Assembly: GCF_913055835.1 (NCBI RefSeq)
Contig: NZ_CAJXKQ010000014.1
Location: 31,751-95,750, forward strand
DNA: 64,000 nt
From: an uncultured Marinobacter sp.
GTDB lineage: Bacteria > Pseudomonadota > Gammaproteobacteria > Pseudomonadales > Oleiphilaceae
Direction: 5' to 3'
Numbering within the stretch: position 1 is the first letter of the stretch; the number at the start of each line of letters is the position of its first letter. This document shows, piece after piece, positions 9,059 to 18,795 of the stretch. The notes beneath the pieces were generated by a model. It was not told the origin of the DNA, did no database searches, and saw only the letters and a program-made list of their open reading frames with translations. Made by a program: the position numbers and the translations under genes.

Positions 9059-9661
9059 ATGAGTCTGACACACACGTTTGGCCTGCTCGCCCATCCTGAC
9101 CAGGAGTGGGAGGCGATTCGTAACGAATCCGAATCCGTCACGAAGCTGTATGCCGGTCACATTCTGCTGCTGGCACTGATTCCGGCTGTTGCCGGCTTCG
9201 TCGGAACTACTCAGGTAGGCTGGCAGATTGGAGATGGCCAGATCACCAAACTGTCTGTAACCAGCGCACTCCAGCTGTCCGTCCTTTTCTATGGGGCAAT
9301 GCTTGCGGGGATCTTCGTACTCGGCAAGTTCATCGATTTCTTCGCCGCCACTTACGACGCGGAGGAACGGACACCCAGAGGTGTTGCGCTTGCCGCCTAT
9401 ACGGCGACCCCCATTTTCCTGATTGGCGTTATCGCCGCTTATCCGAACATCTGGGTGAACATGCTGGCAGGCCTGGTGGCCGTGGCCTACGCGGTCTACC
9501 TACTTTATGAGGGCCTCCCTATCCTGATGAAGATTCCGGCGGACAAGGGTTTCATGTTCGCCTCGGCAGTCCTGACAGTGGGCCTGGTTATGTTTGTCGC
9601 ACTGCTTGCCATCAGCGTCGTGATCTGGAGCATGGGTATCGGTCCGGTTTATGTAAGCTGA
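9059..9661 (+). CDS. Yip1-family inner membrane protein
   Basis: A 200-residue protein of the bacterial Yip1 domain family. The N-terminal FGLLAHPDQEWEAIR segment is typical of bacterial members, followed by about five hydrophobic helices (roughly residues 32-50, 70-90, 105-128, 130-150 and 165-190). The function of these bacterial proteins is unknown. It is a single-gene unit: the gap before it holds an inverted repeat and a strong terminator follows it. Confidence 0.75.
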   Translation: MSLTHTFGLLAHPDQEWEAIRNESESVTKLYAGHILLLALIPAVAGFVGTTQVGWQIGDGQITKLSVTSALQLSVLFYGAMLAGIFVLGKFIDFFAATYDAEERTPRGVALAAYTATPIFLIGVIAAYPNIWVNMLAGLVAVAYAVYLLYEGLPILMKIPADKGFMFASAVLTVGLVMFVALLAISVVIWSMGIGPVYVS

Positions 9662-9691
9662 ACGCACATTATTCGGCAAGTCAGTAACCTG

Positions 9692-9726
9692 CATGAGGGT
9701 GCCAGTTGGGCACCCCATGTTTTTTT
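9692..9726 (+). terminator. Intrinsic terminator after the Yip1 gene
   Basis: The 7-base stem GGGTGCC/GGCACCC is extended by CATG/CATG after one mismatch and is followed by seven T. Confidence 0.9.
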
Positions 9727-9856
9727 GAATTTGCTCCCAGGTTAGCGTTTGGTCATGTTAACTTTAGCTAAAATGCGGTAAATTTAACCAATAACGAGAA
9801 TTCAAGGATTACCCGCTCGGTCATGTATCCGGTTGAGGCGTAAACAGGAGTCTGCC

Positions 9857-12088
9857 ATGAACAAGCAGTCCGGCATACATTACCTCCGCGAGCACAGGGA
9901 AGCCGGAAGTAACAGACCGGTTCCTGCGGAGGTCACCCGCATCCGGGACACTGTTGTCGCCGGACTCGGTGATTTGCTGCAGGGCGCCTTCGACGCCGTC
10001 GACGATTCACTGTTCGAATTGGCCAACAATGCCCGCAGCAATAATGAACAGAACCGGTATTTCGAAGCGATGCGTGAAATACGCATCAAACGGAAGGGCG
10101 TAGAGCGGCACTTTCAGAACACCGTTGCGCAATACTTCGCCAACCCACCGCATACCGGCCCGCTTCAGGAAGAAAACCTGAGCAAGCAGGCCAGCGCAGA
10201 CACTCTATCCCTGGTTGGCAATGACGATCTTGAAGAGCAGGTCGCGCTCAACGCCATGATCACCAAGGCGAAAGCGCACTTTCAGGGGCCTCTGCTTCAA
10301 CTCCAGACTCGTTTCAGCCAGGTTTATCCGGAAGCCACCGACGAATCACCAGTGAATCCGATGGCCCCGGAGCACCTTTGCAGCGCTTTCACCGAGGCCA
10401 TCCAGGCCCTGGAAATCCAGATTCGGGAACGCCTGATCCTGCTGAAACAGTTTGACCGCTATGTTGTCTCCAACCTGGGCATGCTGCTGGACGAAGCCAA
10501 TCGCATACTGATCCAGGCAGGTATCATTCCGAACTTCCGTTATCACGGTAAAGCCGGCCAGCAGCATGAGTCCCCCGGAACACAGACCACGGGTTCGGGT
10601 AAGGGCGAGCCCGGCAAAACAGACACAGGCTCTCCGGAGGCCAACAGAGAATCTGCAGGCAGCAGCGCCGTCTTCGAGCAGATTCGCCAGATGCTCGCAT
10701 TACAAAGGGCCAACGCAGGCATACCTCCACGAGCATCCGACCCAGCGGTGAGGGTTATTGCGGACTCTGAACTGGCAAGCCTCCTCAATGCGTTGCCACT
10801 TGCCGCTCCTGCTTGGCAGAACCAGAGTGACCTGAGTGATGGCGAGCCGGTAAGTGTCGACTTGAGCCGGCTGGTGCACCAGCTTCTCCAGGAGGAGGCT
10901 GACCAAGGTGATGGGCGACAACCCGCACTGAACGAGGTAGATGAAGACCTGATCAACCTCGTCTCTATGCTTTTTGAATTCATCCTTGACGACTACAACC
11001 TCTCGGCACCAGTACAGGTTCTCATCAGTCGACTGCAGATCCCGATCCTGAAGGTCGTCATTCGGGACAAGAGCTTTTTCAGTCGGGCGACCCATCCAGC
11101 TCGCCGGCTACTCAACTCGCTCGCCCGAGCAGGAATTGGCTGGAGTAATAGTGACGAGAAGTCAAAGGATAAGCTGTACGGCCAGATCCACAACATAGTG
11201 CAACGTATTCTGAATGAATTTGATGGCGACGTTTCACTGTTTGAAAGACTCAACCAAGAGTTCGAAGAGTTTCTTGAGCGCGAAAACCGTAAGGCATCAC
11301 TTGTTGAGCAGCGTACCCGGGAGTCAGAAAGAGGCCGAATCAAGTCTCAGGCTGCGCAACAAACTGTCGACAACCTTCTGAAAGAGAAGGTGTCGCGCTA
11401 CAAGATGCCGCAACCGGTACACGATATTCTTATGAACGGTTGGAGCCGCGTCCTTTTTCTTGCCTACCTCCGCGACGATGTTGAGCATCGTTGGAATTCG
11501 ACAGTAAAAGTTGTTGATGATCTCATATGGTGCTTACACCCCCATCAGGAGGATGATGAGAGGGACCAATGGGTGCGGGTGGTTCCAAGCCTGCTGAAGT
11601 CACTTAGGTCAGGCCTTGAAGAAGTTTCCTACAATTCGTCAAAGCTTGATGAAATGATGGGACAACTGAAGCACGAGCTTGCCGAAGCTTTCCGAACCAA
11701 TGCAGTGATTGAGCCGCGCCAAGATGCGGCACCTGTATCTGGGGAGGATGGAGAAAACCAGGCCCATAAACAAACCAGTAAACAGCAAGAACTGGAAGAC
11801 GCGGCCGTGTCTGAATATGTTGCTCAGATAGATAGCCTTCAGATCGGCAACTGGGTCGAGTTCCGCCTCGTCAACGGTGCCAGCTTCCGGTGCAAGCTCT
11901 CCGCCATCATTGACGAAGCAGACTGTTTCGTCTTTGTGAACCGGATGGGACTGAAGGTTATTGAGAAAACCCGAATTGAACTGGCCCATGAAATGCGACG
12001 TGGTCGGCTGACCCTGCTTGAGCAAGGCGCGCTGATCGACCGGGCCCTGGATGCAGTCGTCGGCACACTGCGGAGCAAAACCGCCTGA
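9857..12088 (+). CDS. DUF1631 family protein with C-terminal PilZ-like domain
   Basis: A large soluble protein of 743 residues that belongs to the DUF1631 family, found in Pseudomonas, Marinobacter and relatives; no function is established. Starting at the ATG at 9857, which has an AGGAG site seven bases upstream, the protein is mostly helical with a low-complexity Gly/Ser/Thr linker near residues 240-275, charged helical stretches around 470-520 (likely coiled coil), and a C-terminal region (about 660-735, beginning IGNWVEFRLVNG) that looks like a PilZ or SH3-like barrel. The RxxxR and D/NxSxxG c-di-GMP motifs of canonical PilZ domains are not obvious. A TonB-like gene starts five bases after its stop. 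Confidence 0.75.
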   Translation: MNKQSGIHYLREHREAGSNRPVPAEVTRIRDTVVAGLGDLLQGAFDAVDDSLFELANNARSNNEQNRYFEAMREIRIKRKGVERHFQNTVAQYFANPPHTGPLQEENLSKQASADTLSLVGNDDLEEQVALNAMITKAKAHFQGPLLQLQTRFSQVYPEATDESPVNPMAPEHLCSAFTEAIQALEIQIRERLILLKQFDRYVVSNLGMLLDEANRILIQAGIIPNFRYHGKAGQQHESPGTQTTGSGKGEPGKTDTGSPEANRESAGSSAVFEQIRQMLALQRANAGIPPRASDPAVRVIADSELASLLNALPLAAPAWQNQSDLSDGEPVSVDLSRLVHQLLQEEADQGDGRQPALNEVDEDLINLVSMLFEFILDDYNLSAPVQVLISRLQIPILKVVIRDKSFFSRATHPARRLLNSLARAGIGWSNSDEKSKDKLYGQIHNIVQRILNEFDGDVSLFERLNQEFEEFLERENRKASLVEQRTRESERGRIKSQAAQQTVDNLLKEKVSRYKMPQPVHDILMNGWSRVLFLAYLRDDVEHRWNSTVKVVDDLIWCLHPHQEDDERDQWVRVVPSLLKSLRSGLEEVSYNSSKLDEMMGQLKHELAEAFRTNAVIEPRQDAAPVSGEDGENQAHKQTSKQQELEDAAVSEYVAQIDSLQIGNWVEFRLVNGASFRCKLSAIIDEADCFVFVNRMGLKVIEKTRIELAHEMRRGRLTLLEQGALIDRALDAVVGTLRSKTA

Positions 12089-12093
12089 CGCCA

Positions 12094-12846
12094 ATGCCTG
12101 AAAAAAGCAGTCCTGATGCCCTGCCGGCCACGTACCGGCTGGGGCTTGCAGTATCGCTGGCACTCTTCCTCCACACGCTGTTGCTCTCAGGCATCCCCAC
12201 ACCCATGGAAGAACAGACGGCCTCGCACAGAGAGAGCCTCCGTTTCGAGCTGGTGCCCCCTGGCGTACCTGCAAATGTCGCCACCGCATCTGAAACCCCA
12301 AGCCCGAATCAGGACGCACCACGAATTCCGCGTTTTGAAGTAGATCCCCCTGCCCCCGAATCCCCACCGGAGCCGGAGATTGTCACCAGCCGTCAGTCGG
12401 AAACCGCGACACCGAGTGAGCAAACCAATACCAGCGTGCGGGAAAGCGAAACTGCACAGTCAAGCATCAGCACCTCTGCGGGAGCGGAACCAGAACGGCC
12501 TCCTGAACCCCAGGAAGAGAATGTTACCCGAATAACAGAGTCACCGGCTGAACTGGACCCTTACGTGGTCAAGCTGGCCATCCACCTGGCCCGGGAACTG
12601 GAGAAACTGAGAGTACCGGCGATGAGGGAACTGACCAAAACAGTGGTCATGGAAGTGGAACTGCAACTACTCGGAAATGGCGCCCTGACACGGGCAAGAG
12701 TACTGAGATCAACGGGTATCAAGAATATTGACGAGGCGGCGTATCGGGCTGCCCTGGCGGCCAGCCCCTACCCCCAACCGCCGCGCGAGGGCGGCAGCCG
12801 AAACCGCTTCGAGGTCGAACTGCAATTCACCCCGAAACGACTCTGA
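12094..12846 (+). CDS. TonB-like energy-transducer family protein
   Basis: A 250-residue protein with the layout of TonB: one N-terminal membrane helix (about residues 15-34), a long Pro/Glu/Ser/Thr-rich periplasmic spacer (about 50-150), and a C-terminal globular domain (about 165-250) with the TonB-type pattern LLGNGALTRARVLRSTG and IDEAAYRAALAASPYP. TonB couples the ExbB/ExbD motor to outer membrane receptors, but there is no exbBD or receptor gene in the window, so its partner is unknown. It starts five bases after the DUF1631 gene and is convergent with grxD, 12 bases apart. Confidence 0.72.
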   Translation: MPEKSSPDALPATYRLGLAVSLALFLHTLLLSGIPTPMEEQTASHRESLRFELVPPGVPANVATASETPSPNQDAPRIPRFEVDPPAPESPPEPEIVTSRQSETATPSEQTNTSVRESETAQSSISTSAGAEPERPPEPQEENVTRITESPAELDPYVVKLAIHLARELEKLRVPAMRELTKTVVMEVELQLLGNGALTRARVLRSTGIKNIDEAAYRAALAASPYPQPPREGGSRNRFEVELQFTPKRL

Positions 12847-12858
12847 CCAGCGGCAATC

Positions 12859-13185
12859 TCAGGCTTCTGCCTGCTTCGCGGCCTCTTTCACAAGCTTGGC
12901 CAGTTCGCCGCTCTCGGACATTTCAAGAACGATGTCGCAACCGCCAACCAGCTCACCGTTGATATAGAGCTGGGGATAGGTCGGCCAGCTGGAATATACC
13001 TTCAAAGCCTCACGAAGCTCCTGGTTATCCAGGATATTCACAAAGGCAAAGCGCTCACCGCACGCCATTACAGCCTGTACGGTTTTGGCAGAGAAACCAC
13101 ACTGGGGTGCCTGGGGGCTACCCTTCATGTACAGGATGATCGGGTTTTCTTCGAGCTGGCTTTTAATGGTTTCATTGATATCCAT
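12859..13185 (-). CDS. grxD: Monothiol glutaredoxin Grx4 type
   Basis: Cytoplasmic monothiol glutaredoxin that binds a [2Fe-2S] cluster and delivers it, often with BolA proteins. The 108-residue sequence holds the defining CGFS active site in PQCGFSAKT, preceded by YMKGSPQ, and the glutathione-binding WPTYPQLYI and GGCDIV segments. The ATG at 13185 has an AGAGG site at good distance; the in-frame ATG two codons upstream overlaps that site. Confidence 0.95.
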   Translation of the reverse strand: MDINETIKSQLEENPIILYMKGSPQAPQCGFSAKTVQAVMACGERFAFVNILDNQELREALKVYSSWPTYPQLYINGELVGGCDIVLEMSESGELAKLVKEAAKQAEA

Positions 13186-13422
13186 GAACATTCACCTCTG
13201 TTGGAACAGTCTTGCCACACGGCAATTTTCTTGCCGCTATTGTACACGGGTGCCGAACCCCTCACCAAACACCCTGATTTGACCTCGCGCAACACTGGCA
13301 GTTCCAGCCCCGTTACAGCGTTGTCATACCTGCTCCGAAGGGCTAGACTTGATGCCCCATTTTTCAGCCAACGTTCAGGCAATCCCGCCAGCTGCGGGGT
13401 TCGTTGAGATAAGGGCCATTGC

Positions 13423-14337
13423 ATGGCGGCAAGACATTTTCTGACATTGAATGACATGACAACCACCGAGCTTGAAAGCCTGGTTGATCATGCCTCGGCA
13501 TTGCGCAACGAATGGCGGCAAGGCAAGGTTCGGGACTCCCTGAAAAACCGGGTTCTGGCGATGATTTTCGAGAAATCCTCTACACGAACCAGGGTTTCTT
13601 TTGAAGCCGGCATGGCCCAGCTCGGTGGCTCCGCAATGTTCCTGTCACCCAGGGACACCCAGCTTGGCCGCGGCGAACCGATTGAAGACTCCGCCATTGT
13701 TATCTCCAGCATGGTGGACGCCGTGATGATCCGCACCTTTGCTCATGAAACCGTGGAGCGCTTCGCTGCTGCATCCAGGGTGCCAGTGATCAACGCCCTG
13801 ACCGACGATTTCCATCCCTGCCAGCTGTTGGCCGACATGCAGACCTACCGAGAGCACCGGGGCAGCATTCGTGGCGCCACGGTGGCCTGGATCGGCGACG
13901 GCAACAACATGTGCCACTCGTACATCAATGCCGCCGCCCAGTTTGATTTCAACCTGAACATTGCATGCCCCGAAGGCTACGAACCGGCCGAATCAATGAT
14001 CAAAGGTCACGAAGACAGGGTCAACGTGGTTCGGGATCCGGCAGAGGCAGCCCGCAACGCCCAACTTCTGGTGACGGATGTCTGGGCCTCCATGGGGCAG
14101 GAAGACGAACAGAAGGCCCGTGAAAAAGCGTTCCGTGGCTACCAGATCAACCCGGAGCTCCTTGCTCTGGCCGACAAGGACGCGCTCTTCATGCACTGTC
14201 TGCCTGCCCACCGTGGCGAGGAAATCTCGGCAGATATGATGGAGCATCCCGCCTCCGTAGTCTGGGACGAGGCTGAGAACCGCCTGCATGCACAGAAGGC
14301 ACTGCTCGAATTTCTCATCCTGAACCGGCTGGACTGA
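13423..14337 (+). CDS. argF: Ornithine carbamoyltransferase
   Basis: Transfers carbamoyl from carbamoyl phosphate to ornithine, giving citrulline in arginine synthesis. The 304-residue protein has the carbamoyl-phosphate motif STRTR (about residues 52-56), the HPCQ motif in [11 protein letters not shown], the WIGDGNNM segment and the ornithine-site [10 protein letters not shown]. It starts 237 bases from the divergent grxD. The anabolic form is likely, as no arcA or arcC is near. An ABC ATPase gene begins four bases after its stop. Confidence 0.95.
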   Translation: MAARHFLTLNDMTTTELESLVDHASALRNEWRQGKVRDSLKNRVLAMIFEKSSTRTRVSFEAGMAQLGGSAMFLSPRDTQLGRGEPIEDSAIVISSMVDAVMIRTFAHETVERFAAASRVPVINALTDDFHPCQLLADMQTYREHRGSIRGATVAWIGDGNNMCHSYINAAAQFDFNLNIACPEGYEPAESMIKGHEDRVNVVRDPAEAARNAQLLVTDVWASMGQEDEQKAREKAFRGYQINPELLALADKDALFMHCLPAHRGEEISADMMEHPASVVWDEAENRLHAQKALLEFLILNRLD

Positions 14338-14341
14338 CTTC

Positions 14342-15415
14342 ATGAGCATAACCGCGCAATCTCCGGCAGACTGGCTGCTTGAAGTCAACAACCTGTCCTG
14401 TGGCTACGGCGGGGATTCCGTGGTCAAGGATGTCAGCTTTGCCTTGAGCCATGGCGATATCGGTTGCCTTCTCGGCCCCAGCGGCTGCGGTAAAAGCACC
14501 ATACTGCGTGCCCTCGCCGGCTTTCTGCCGCTGAGCGGCGGCGAAATCTGCCTTCAGTCCCAGGCCATCAGCCTGCCCGGGCGAACCCTGCCCCCGGAAA
14601 AACGGCGGATCGGCATGGTATTCCAGGATTACGCCCTGTTTCCGCACCTGACCATTGCCGACAACGTGGGGTTTGGCCTGCGCAATCTGAACAGAGCGGA
14701 AAAACGCCAGAAGGTCATGGAGCTGCTTAACGTCGTGCACCTGCAGGACCTGGCCGACAACTACCCCCATGAATTGTCCGGCGGCCAGCAGCAACGGGTC
14801 GCTCTGGCCCGCGCCCTGGCACCCGAGCCCACCTTGATCCTCCTGGATGAGCCGTTTTCCAATCTTGACGCAGATTTGCGCCGGCGGCTAAGCCTGGATG
14901 TTCGTGACATCCTCAAGACACTGGGCATCAGCGCCATCCTGGTTACCCACGACCAGCAGGAAGCTTTCGCCATGTGCGATCAGGTCGCGGTGTTACGGGA
15001 TGGCAGGATCCAGCAGTGGGATGTTCCCTACAACCTGTACCATGAACCGGCGAATCGTTTCGTTGCGAGCTTCGTGGGCCAGGGCGGATTTATCCCCGGC
15101 ACGGCCCTTGGGCCGGACACCATTGAATCCGAGCTGGGGGTTATCCATGGAAACCGGGCCTACAAATGGGAGCCCGGCACCCTGGTGGACGTCCTGATTC
15201 GCCCCGACGATATCGTTCATGACCCCGACTCGGAACTGCAACCAAAGGTGGTTGAGAAAACCTTTGCCGGCACTTCGACCCTGTACCGTTTCCGGTGTTC
15301 CGAGGATACGGAGTTCGAAGCCCTGTTCCGAAGCCATTTGGATTTCAATCTGGGCGAGCATGTTCCGGTGCGGGTCGAGGCGGATCACCTGATTGCCTTC
15401 GAGCGCACCGCCTGA
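14342..15415 (+). CDS. ABC transporter ATP-binding protein, FbpC-like, without partner genes
   Basis: A 357-residue ATPase of the class that powers import of iron(III), sulfate, polyamine or similar substrates. Walker A GPSGCGKST (45-53), Q-loop FQDYALF, signature LSGGQQQR (145-152), Walker B LILLDEP (165-171) and switch H202 in VTHDQQEA are all intact. A C-terminal TOBE-type domain follows (about 240-355). The architecture is closest to FbpC-like ferric iron ATPases, but neither a permease nor a binding protein is adjacent. It starts four bases after argF and ends two bases from the convergent glpK. Confidence 0.82.
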   Translation: MSITAQSPADWLLEVNNLSCGYGGDSVVKDVSFALSHGDIGCLLGPSGCGKSTILRALAGFLPLSGGEICLQSQAISLPGRTLPPEKRRIGMVFQDYALFPHLTIADNVGFGLRNLNRAEKRQKVMELLNVVHLQDLADNYPHELSGGQQQRVALARALAPEPTLILLDEPFSNLDADLRRRLSLDVRDILKTLGISAILVTHDQQEAFAMCDQVAVLRDGRIQQWDVPYNLYHEPANRFVASFVGQGGFIPGTALGPDTIESELGVIHGNRAYKWEPGTLVDVLIRPDDIVHDPDSELQPKVVEKTFAGTSTLYRFRCSEDTEFEALFRSHLDFNLGEHVPVRVEADHLIAFERTA

Positions 15416-15417
15416 CG

Positions 15418-16896
15418 CTAGTTGTTGCACACGCGTTCAACGGCATCCAACCAGCCAGCGTATAATGACTCCCGCAAGGCCGGGCGCATCTCCGGATGGA
15501 ACTGGCGCTCGCATTCCCACAGCCCCGAAATCTGCTCAAGACTTTCGAAAACTCCGGTCTGGAGCCCCGCCAGATAGGCCGCTCCGAGCGCCGTTGTTTC
15601 CGTGACCCGGGGCCGGTCAACCGTGACATTCAGGATGTCGGCAAGGAACTGCATCACCCAGTCGTTCACGACCATACCGCCGTCCACGCGCAGCGATTCA
15701 AGCCGGGCGCCGTCGTTCTGTATCGCCCGCACCAGATCCTTGGTCTGATAGCAGACGGACTGCAGACCGGCGGTCACAATCTCGCCGATTCCCGTATCCC
15801 GGGTCAGGCCCATGATTGCGCCGCGGGCATGAGGATCCCAGTGAGGCGCCCCCAGGCCAGTAAACGCGGGAACCAGATACACCGGATTATCGACTCCGAC
15901 TGCCTCCGCGTGAGCTGACGATTCATTGGCGTGGGCGATCAGCTTGAGCCCATCCCGCAGCCACTGCATGGCAGCACCAGCGACAAAAATACTACCCTCC
16001 ACCGCGTAACAGGGCTTTCCGTCCAAACGATAGGCCATGGTGGTCAGCAACCGGTTTTCGGAGCGCACCGCCTGATCACCGGTGTTGAGCATAAGGAAGC
16101 AGCCGGTACCATAGGTACTCTTGGCCATGCCCGGGCGAAAGCAGGCCTGCCCCACCAGAGCGGCGTGTTGATCCCCTGCAATCCCGGCAATCATGACCGC
16201 GCCCAACCAACGCGCTTCGGCGGTACCATAATCTGCCGCGCTGTCCAAAACCTCGGGCAACAGGGCCCGGGGCACTCGAAACAGGCTCAGGAGGTCGTCG
16301 TCCCATTCCTGCCTGTGAATATTGAATAGAGCGGTTCTTGAGGCATTGGTGGCATCGGTATAGTGGGATTTACCATCGGTCAGGTTCCAGAGCAGCCAGC
16401 TGTCCACGGTCCCGAAAGCCAGCTCACCAGATTCAGCCCGGCTGCGGGCGCCCTCCACGTTATCCAGGATCCAGGCTATCTTGGTGGCCGAGAAGTAAGG
16501 ATCAATCAACAGCCCGGTACGCTCGACAACCATGTCCTCATGACCGTCAGATTTCAGTTTGGTACACCAGGACGCCGTTCGACGATCCTGCCAGACAATG
16601 GCGTGGTAGATCGGCTCGCCGGTTACCCTGTCCCAGATCACCGTCGTTTCACGCTGGTTGGTGATGCCAATGCCCGCCAGATCCGAGGCCTCAATGCCCG
16701 CTTTGTCGAGAACGCCGCGACAGACAGCAAGAGTGCTGTCCCAGATTTCCCGGGCATCGTGCTCTACCCAGCCGTCTTTCGGGAAATACTGGTGAAATTC
16801 CTGCTGGTCGGTGGCAACGCTGTTTCCCGTGTGGTCGAAAACAATGGCTCGGGAACTGGTTGTGCCCTGGTCTATGGCGAGCAGATAACGGGTCAT
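15418..16896 (-). CDS. glpK: Glycerol kinase
   Basis: ATP-dependent phosphorylation of glycerol to sn-glycerol 3-phosphate. The 492-residue FGGY kinase starts [17 protein letters not shown], with the phosphate-binding DQGTTSSR at residues 9-16, and has the second-domain motifs [15 protein letters not shown] (here [11 protein letters not shown]) and [12 protein letters not shown]. An AGGAGG ribosome-binding site precedes the ATG. glpF and glpD are not adjacent, unlike in many relatives. Confidence 0.95.
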   Translation of the reverse strand: MTRYLLAIDQGTTSSRAIVFDHTGNSVATDQQEFHQYFPKDGWVEHDAREIWDSTLAVCRGVLDKAGIEASDLAGIGITNQRETTVIWDRVTGEPIYHAIVWQDRRTASWCTKLKSDGHEDMVVERTGLLIDPYFSATKIAWILDNVEGARSRAESGELAFGTVDSWLLWNLTDGKSHYTDATNASRTALFNIHRQEWDDDLLSLFRVPRALLPEVLDSAADYGTAEARWLGAVMIAGIAGDQHAALVGQACFRPGMAKSTYGTGCFLMLNTGDQAVRSENRLLTTMAYRLDGKPCYAVEGSIFVAGAAMQWLRDGLKLIAHANESSAHAEAVGVDNPVYLVPAFTGLGAPHWDPHARGAIMGLTRDTGIGEIVTAGLQSVCYQTKDLVRAIQNDGARLESLRVDGGMVVNDWVMQFLADILNVTVDRPRVTETTALGAAYLAGLQTGVFESLEQISGLWECERQFHPEMRPALRESLYAGWLDAVERVCNN

Positions 16897-16979
16897 GGAT
16901 GGCCTCCTGTTGTTTTCTGAGATTCTAACAGCAGAGCAGCCGGGAAAGGGTGATCGACACGGAATTTGGGAAAGGGCAT

Positions 16980-17005
16980 AAAAAAAGGGCCGGAAAACCG
17001 GCCCT
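16980..17005 (-). terminator. Intrinsic terminator downstream of the sensor kinase gene
   Basis: Perfect 7-base stem GGGCCGG/CCGGCCC with a 4-base loop, followed on the minus strand by seven T. It ends the two-component operon. The remaining roughly 150 bases up to the kinase stop codon, and the 80 bases towards glpK, show nothing else I recognise. Confidence 0.9.
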
Positions 17006-17153
17006 CAAATGACGAATGAAACAAGGAAAGTTCGTAAGAACTACAACCTCAAAAGTCATCCCTTACGCTGTTTATTATTTACCGGGCAGCGCGGAACTTC
17101 AGTAGTGCTTGTGTAGTCGCTGTGTTACATCAGGTGAGGTGATGAGTACTGCT

Positions 17154-18728
17154 TCACACAATTGAGTCAACAGGCTTTTTCCTGGGCCAGACCAGGCTGA
17201 ATTTCGCGCCGCCAAGTGTGTCGCTCCTGCTGACGAAAGCGTGCCCTCCGTGCCAGTAGAGAATCCGACGGACAATAGACAAACCGAGGCCATAGCCGCC
17301 GGAAGTGCGGGTACGGCTGTCATCCAGGCGGGCAAACGCGGTAAATACTTTCTCCCAATCCTGTTCCGGAATACCGGGGCCATCGTCTTCGACGTCTATG
17401 CGGCAGTTGTCCTCATCAAAGTGGCAACTTACCAACACCTTGCCCGCAGCGTAGCGACCGGCGTTGCCCACCAGATTCTGGATCGCCCGATGCAGGTAGC
17501 GGGGCTCAATATCTGACAACGCCCAGCGCTCGGAGTTTTCATCAATATTACCTTCAATACTCAACTCCGGCCGAACCATCTGTTGCTCGGAAACCACCTG
17601 ACGAACGATATCGGTGACCGAGTTTTCCTGAAGGGAGAATACCGGGCCACCCTGCTCCAGCCGGGCATAGGTCAGAATCTCGTCGATCAACTCGTCCAGC
17701 TCCTGGATATCGCCATCGATGCCATCCAGCTGTTTCTGGAGCGCGGCCTGGTCCTGGCAGTCCTCAATCATCTGGACTCCAAAGCGGATCCGGGCCACCG
17801 GAGTGCGTAATTCGTGGGAAACGGCATGGATCATTTCCCGCTGCACCTGCACCAGGCGCTGAATGTGTTCGGCCATCCCATTGAAAGATGAAGCAAGTCG
17901 GGTAACCAAGGTTCCTTCACCCGTCTGAACCCGGGCGCCCATTTCACCACGGGCGATTCGAACCGCTACGGACTCAACGGTTCTGAGATTGCTGTCGACT
18001 TCCCGGAGCGCAAGGAAAAGAGCAACGGCCAGCACGCCACCCAGCACCAGAACCAGCAGCAGAACCACCGGCCAGGCCCACGCATTAAACGCAGCCGGCA
18101 TATCAATCCGGTACAGCTCGCCATCGGATAACTGAACGATCACCCGGCCGCAACCGTCCGATTTGTTGGTGTAAAAGGCAAGACCACGATCGGCGACCTG
18201 AGCGAGAACGTCAGAGTCCGGCAGCATAGCGGCATCGTCCAGCGGGTGAACTTCAACATCGAGAGACCGGGCCATCTGAGAAGCAACATTGAGACGGTCA
18301 TCCGCCGGGGCTGAATCAAGATGCCACCGAAAGATCAGCCCAATGGTTTCTGACACGTCCCGATAGGGCTCGTTCAGGCGGAGCTGCAAAACTTCTCCGG
18401 CAAGCCCGGTTACCAGAACCCGATACCCCACATCACTCTCGATACCAACCACCTGGCCATAACCAAGCCTCTCCAATGCCACCGGGGAAAGATTGAACCG
18501 TGAAGGGGGCCCCACGCGGAGATCCACTGTCGAGGTCAGCCAATGGTACTGTTGTATTGGTGCCGGCGCAGCCGCCAGCCAGCGCATCAGGGGCTCCGGA
18601 AAGCGTTCGTGCCAGAATTGTGAGCGCACCGTGTTGATCCCGGTAAACAGCAGAACGCAGAACAGAACAACCAACGCTGTCAGGCCGGCTAGGCGGGCAT
18701 AGAGCTTGAGGAAGAACTTCAGGGGCAT
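17154..18728 (-). CDS. RstB-like sensor histidine kinase
   Basis: Inner-membrane sensor kinase of 524 residues. One helix at about 14-31, a long periplasmic domain (about 35-215), a second helix at 218-242, a HAMP segment, the phosphoacceptor motif HAVSHELRTP with H305, and a C-terminal ATPase domain with the N box (RAIQNLVGNAGRY), VEDDGPGIP and GGYGLGLSIV. The segment LIDEILTYARLEQ resembles E. coli RstB, whose ligand is unknown. I start at the ATG at 18728; the longer frame adds a poorly supported leader. The response-regulator gene lies 67 bases upstream on the same strand. Confidence 0.87.
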   Translation of the reverse strand: MPLKFFLKLYARLAGLTALVVLFCVLLFTGINTVRSQFWHERFPEPLMRWLAAAPAPIQQYHWLTSTVDLRVGPPSRFNLSPVALERLGYGQVVGIESDVGYRVLVTGLAGEVLQLRLNEPYRDVSETIGLIFRWHLDSAPADDRLNVASQMARSLDVEVHPLDDAAMLPDSDVLAQVADRGLAFYTNKSDGCGRVIVQLSDGELYRIDMPAAFNAWAWPVVLLLVLVLGGVLAVALFLALREVDSNLRTVESVAVRIARGEMGARVQTGEGTLVTRLASSFNGMAEHIQRLVQVQREMIHAVSHELRTPVARIRFGVQMIEDCQDQAALQKQLDGIDGDIQELDELIDEILTYARLEQGGPVFSLQENSVTDIVRQVVSEQQMVRPELSIEGNIDENSERWALSDIEPRYLHRAIQNLVGNAGRYAAGKVLVSCHFDEDNCRIDVEDDGPGIPEQDWEKVFTAFARLDDSRTRTSGGYGLGLSIVRRILYWHGGHAFVSRSDTLGGAKFSLVWPRKKPVDSIV

Positions 18729-18795
18729 GGTACCAACCCTGGCATGGAACACCGGTGTGCGGGCGAGGGGCACACCGGCTCCAAACACTGAATCG

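Noticed and set aside
13192..13422. Regulatory site for argF in the divergent grxD-argF gap
   Set aside because: I could not fit a convincing ArgR box or promoter pair; the 231-base region shows no repeat of note.
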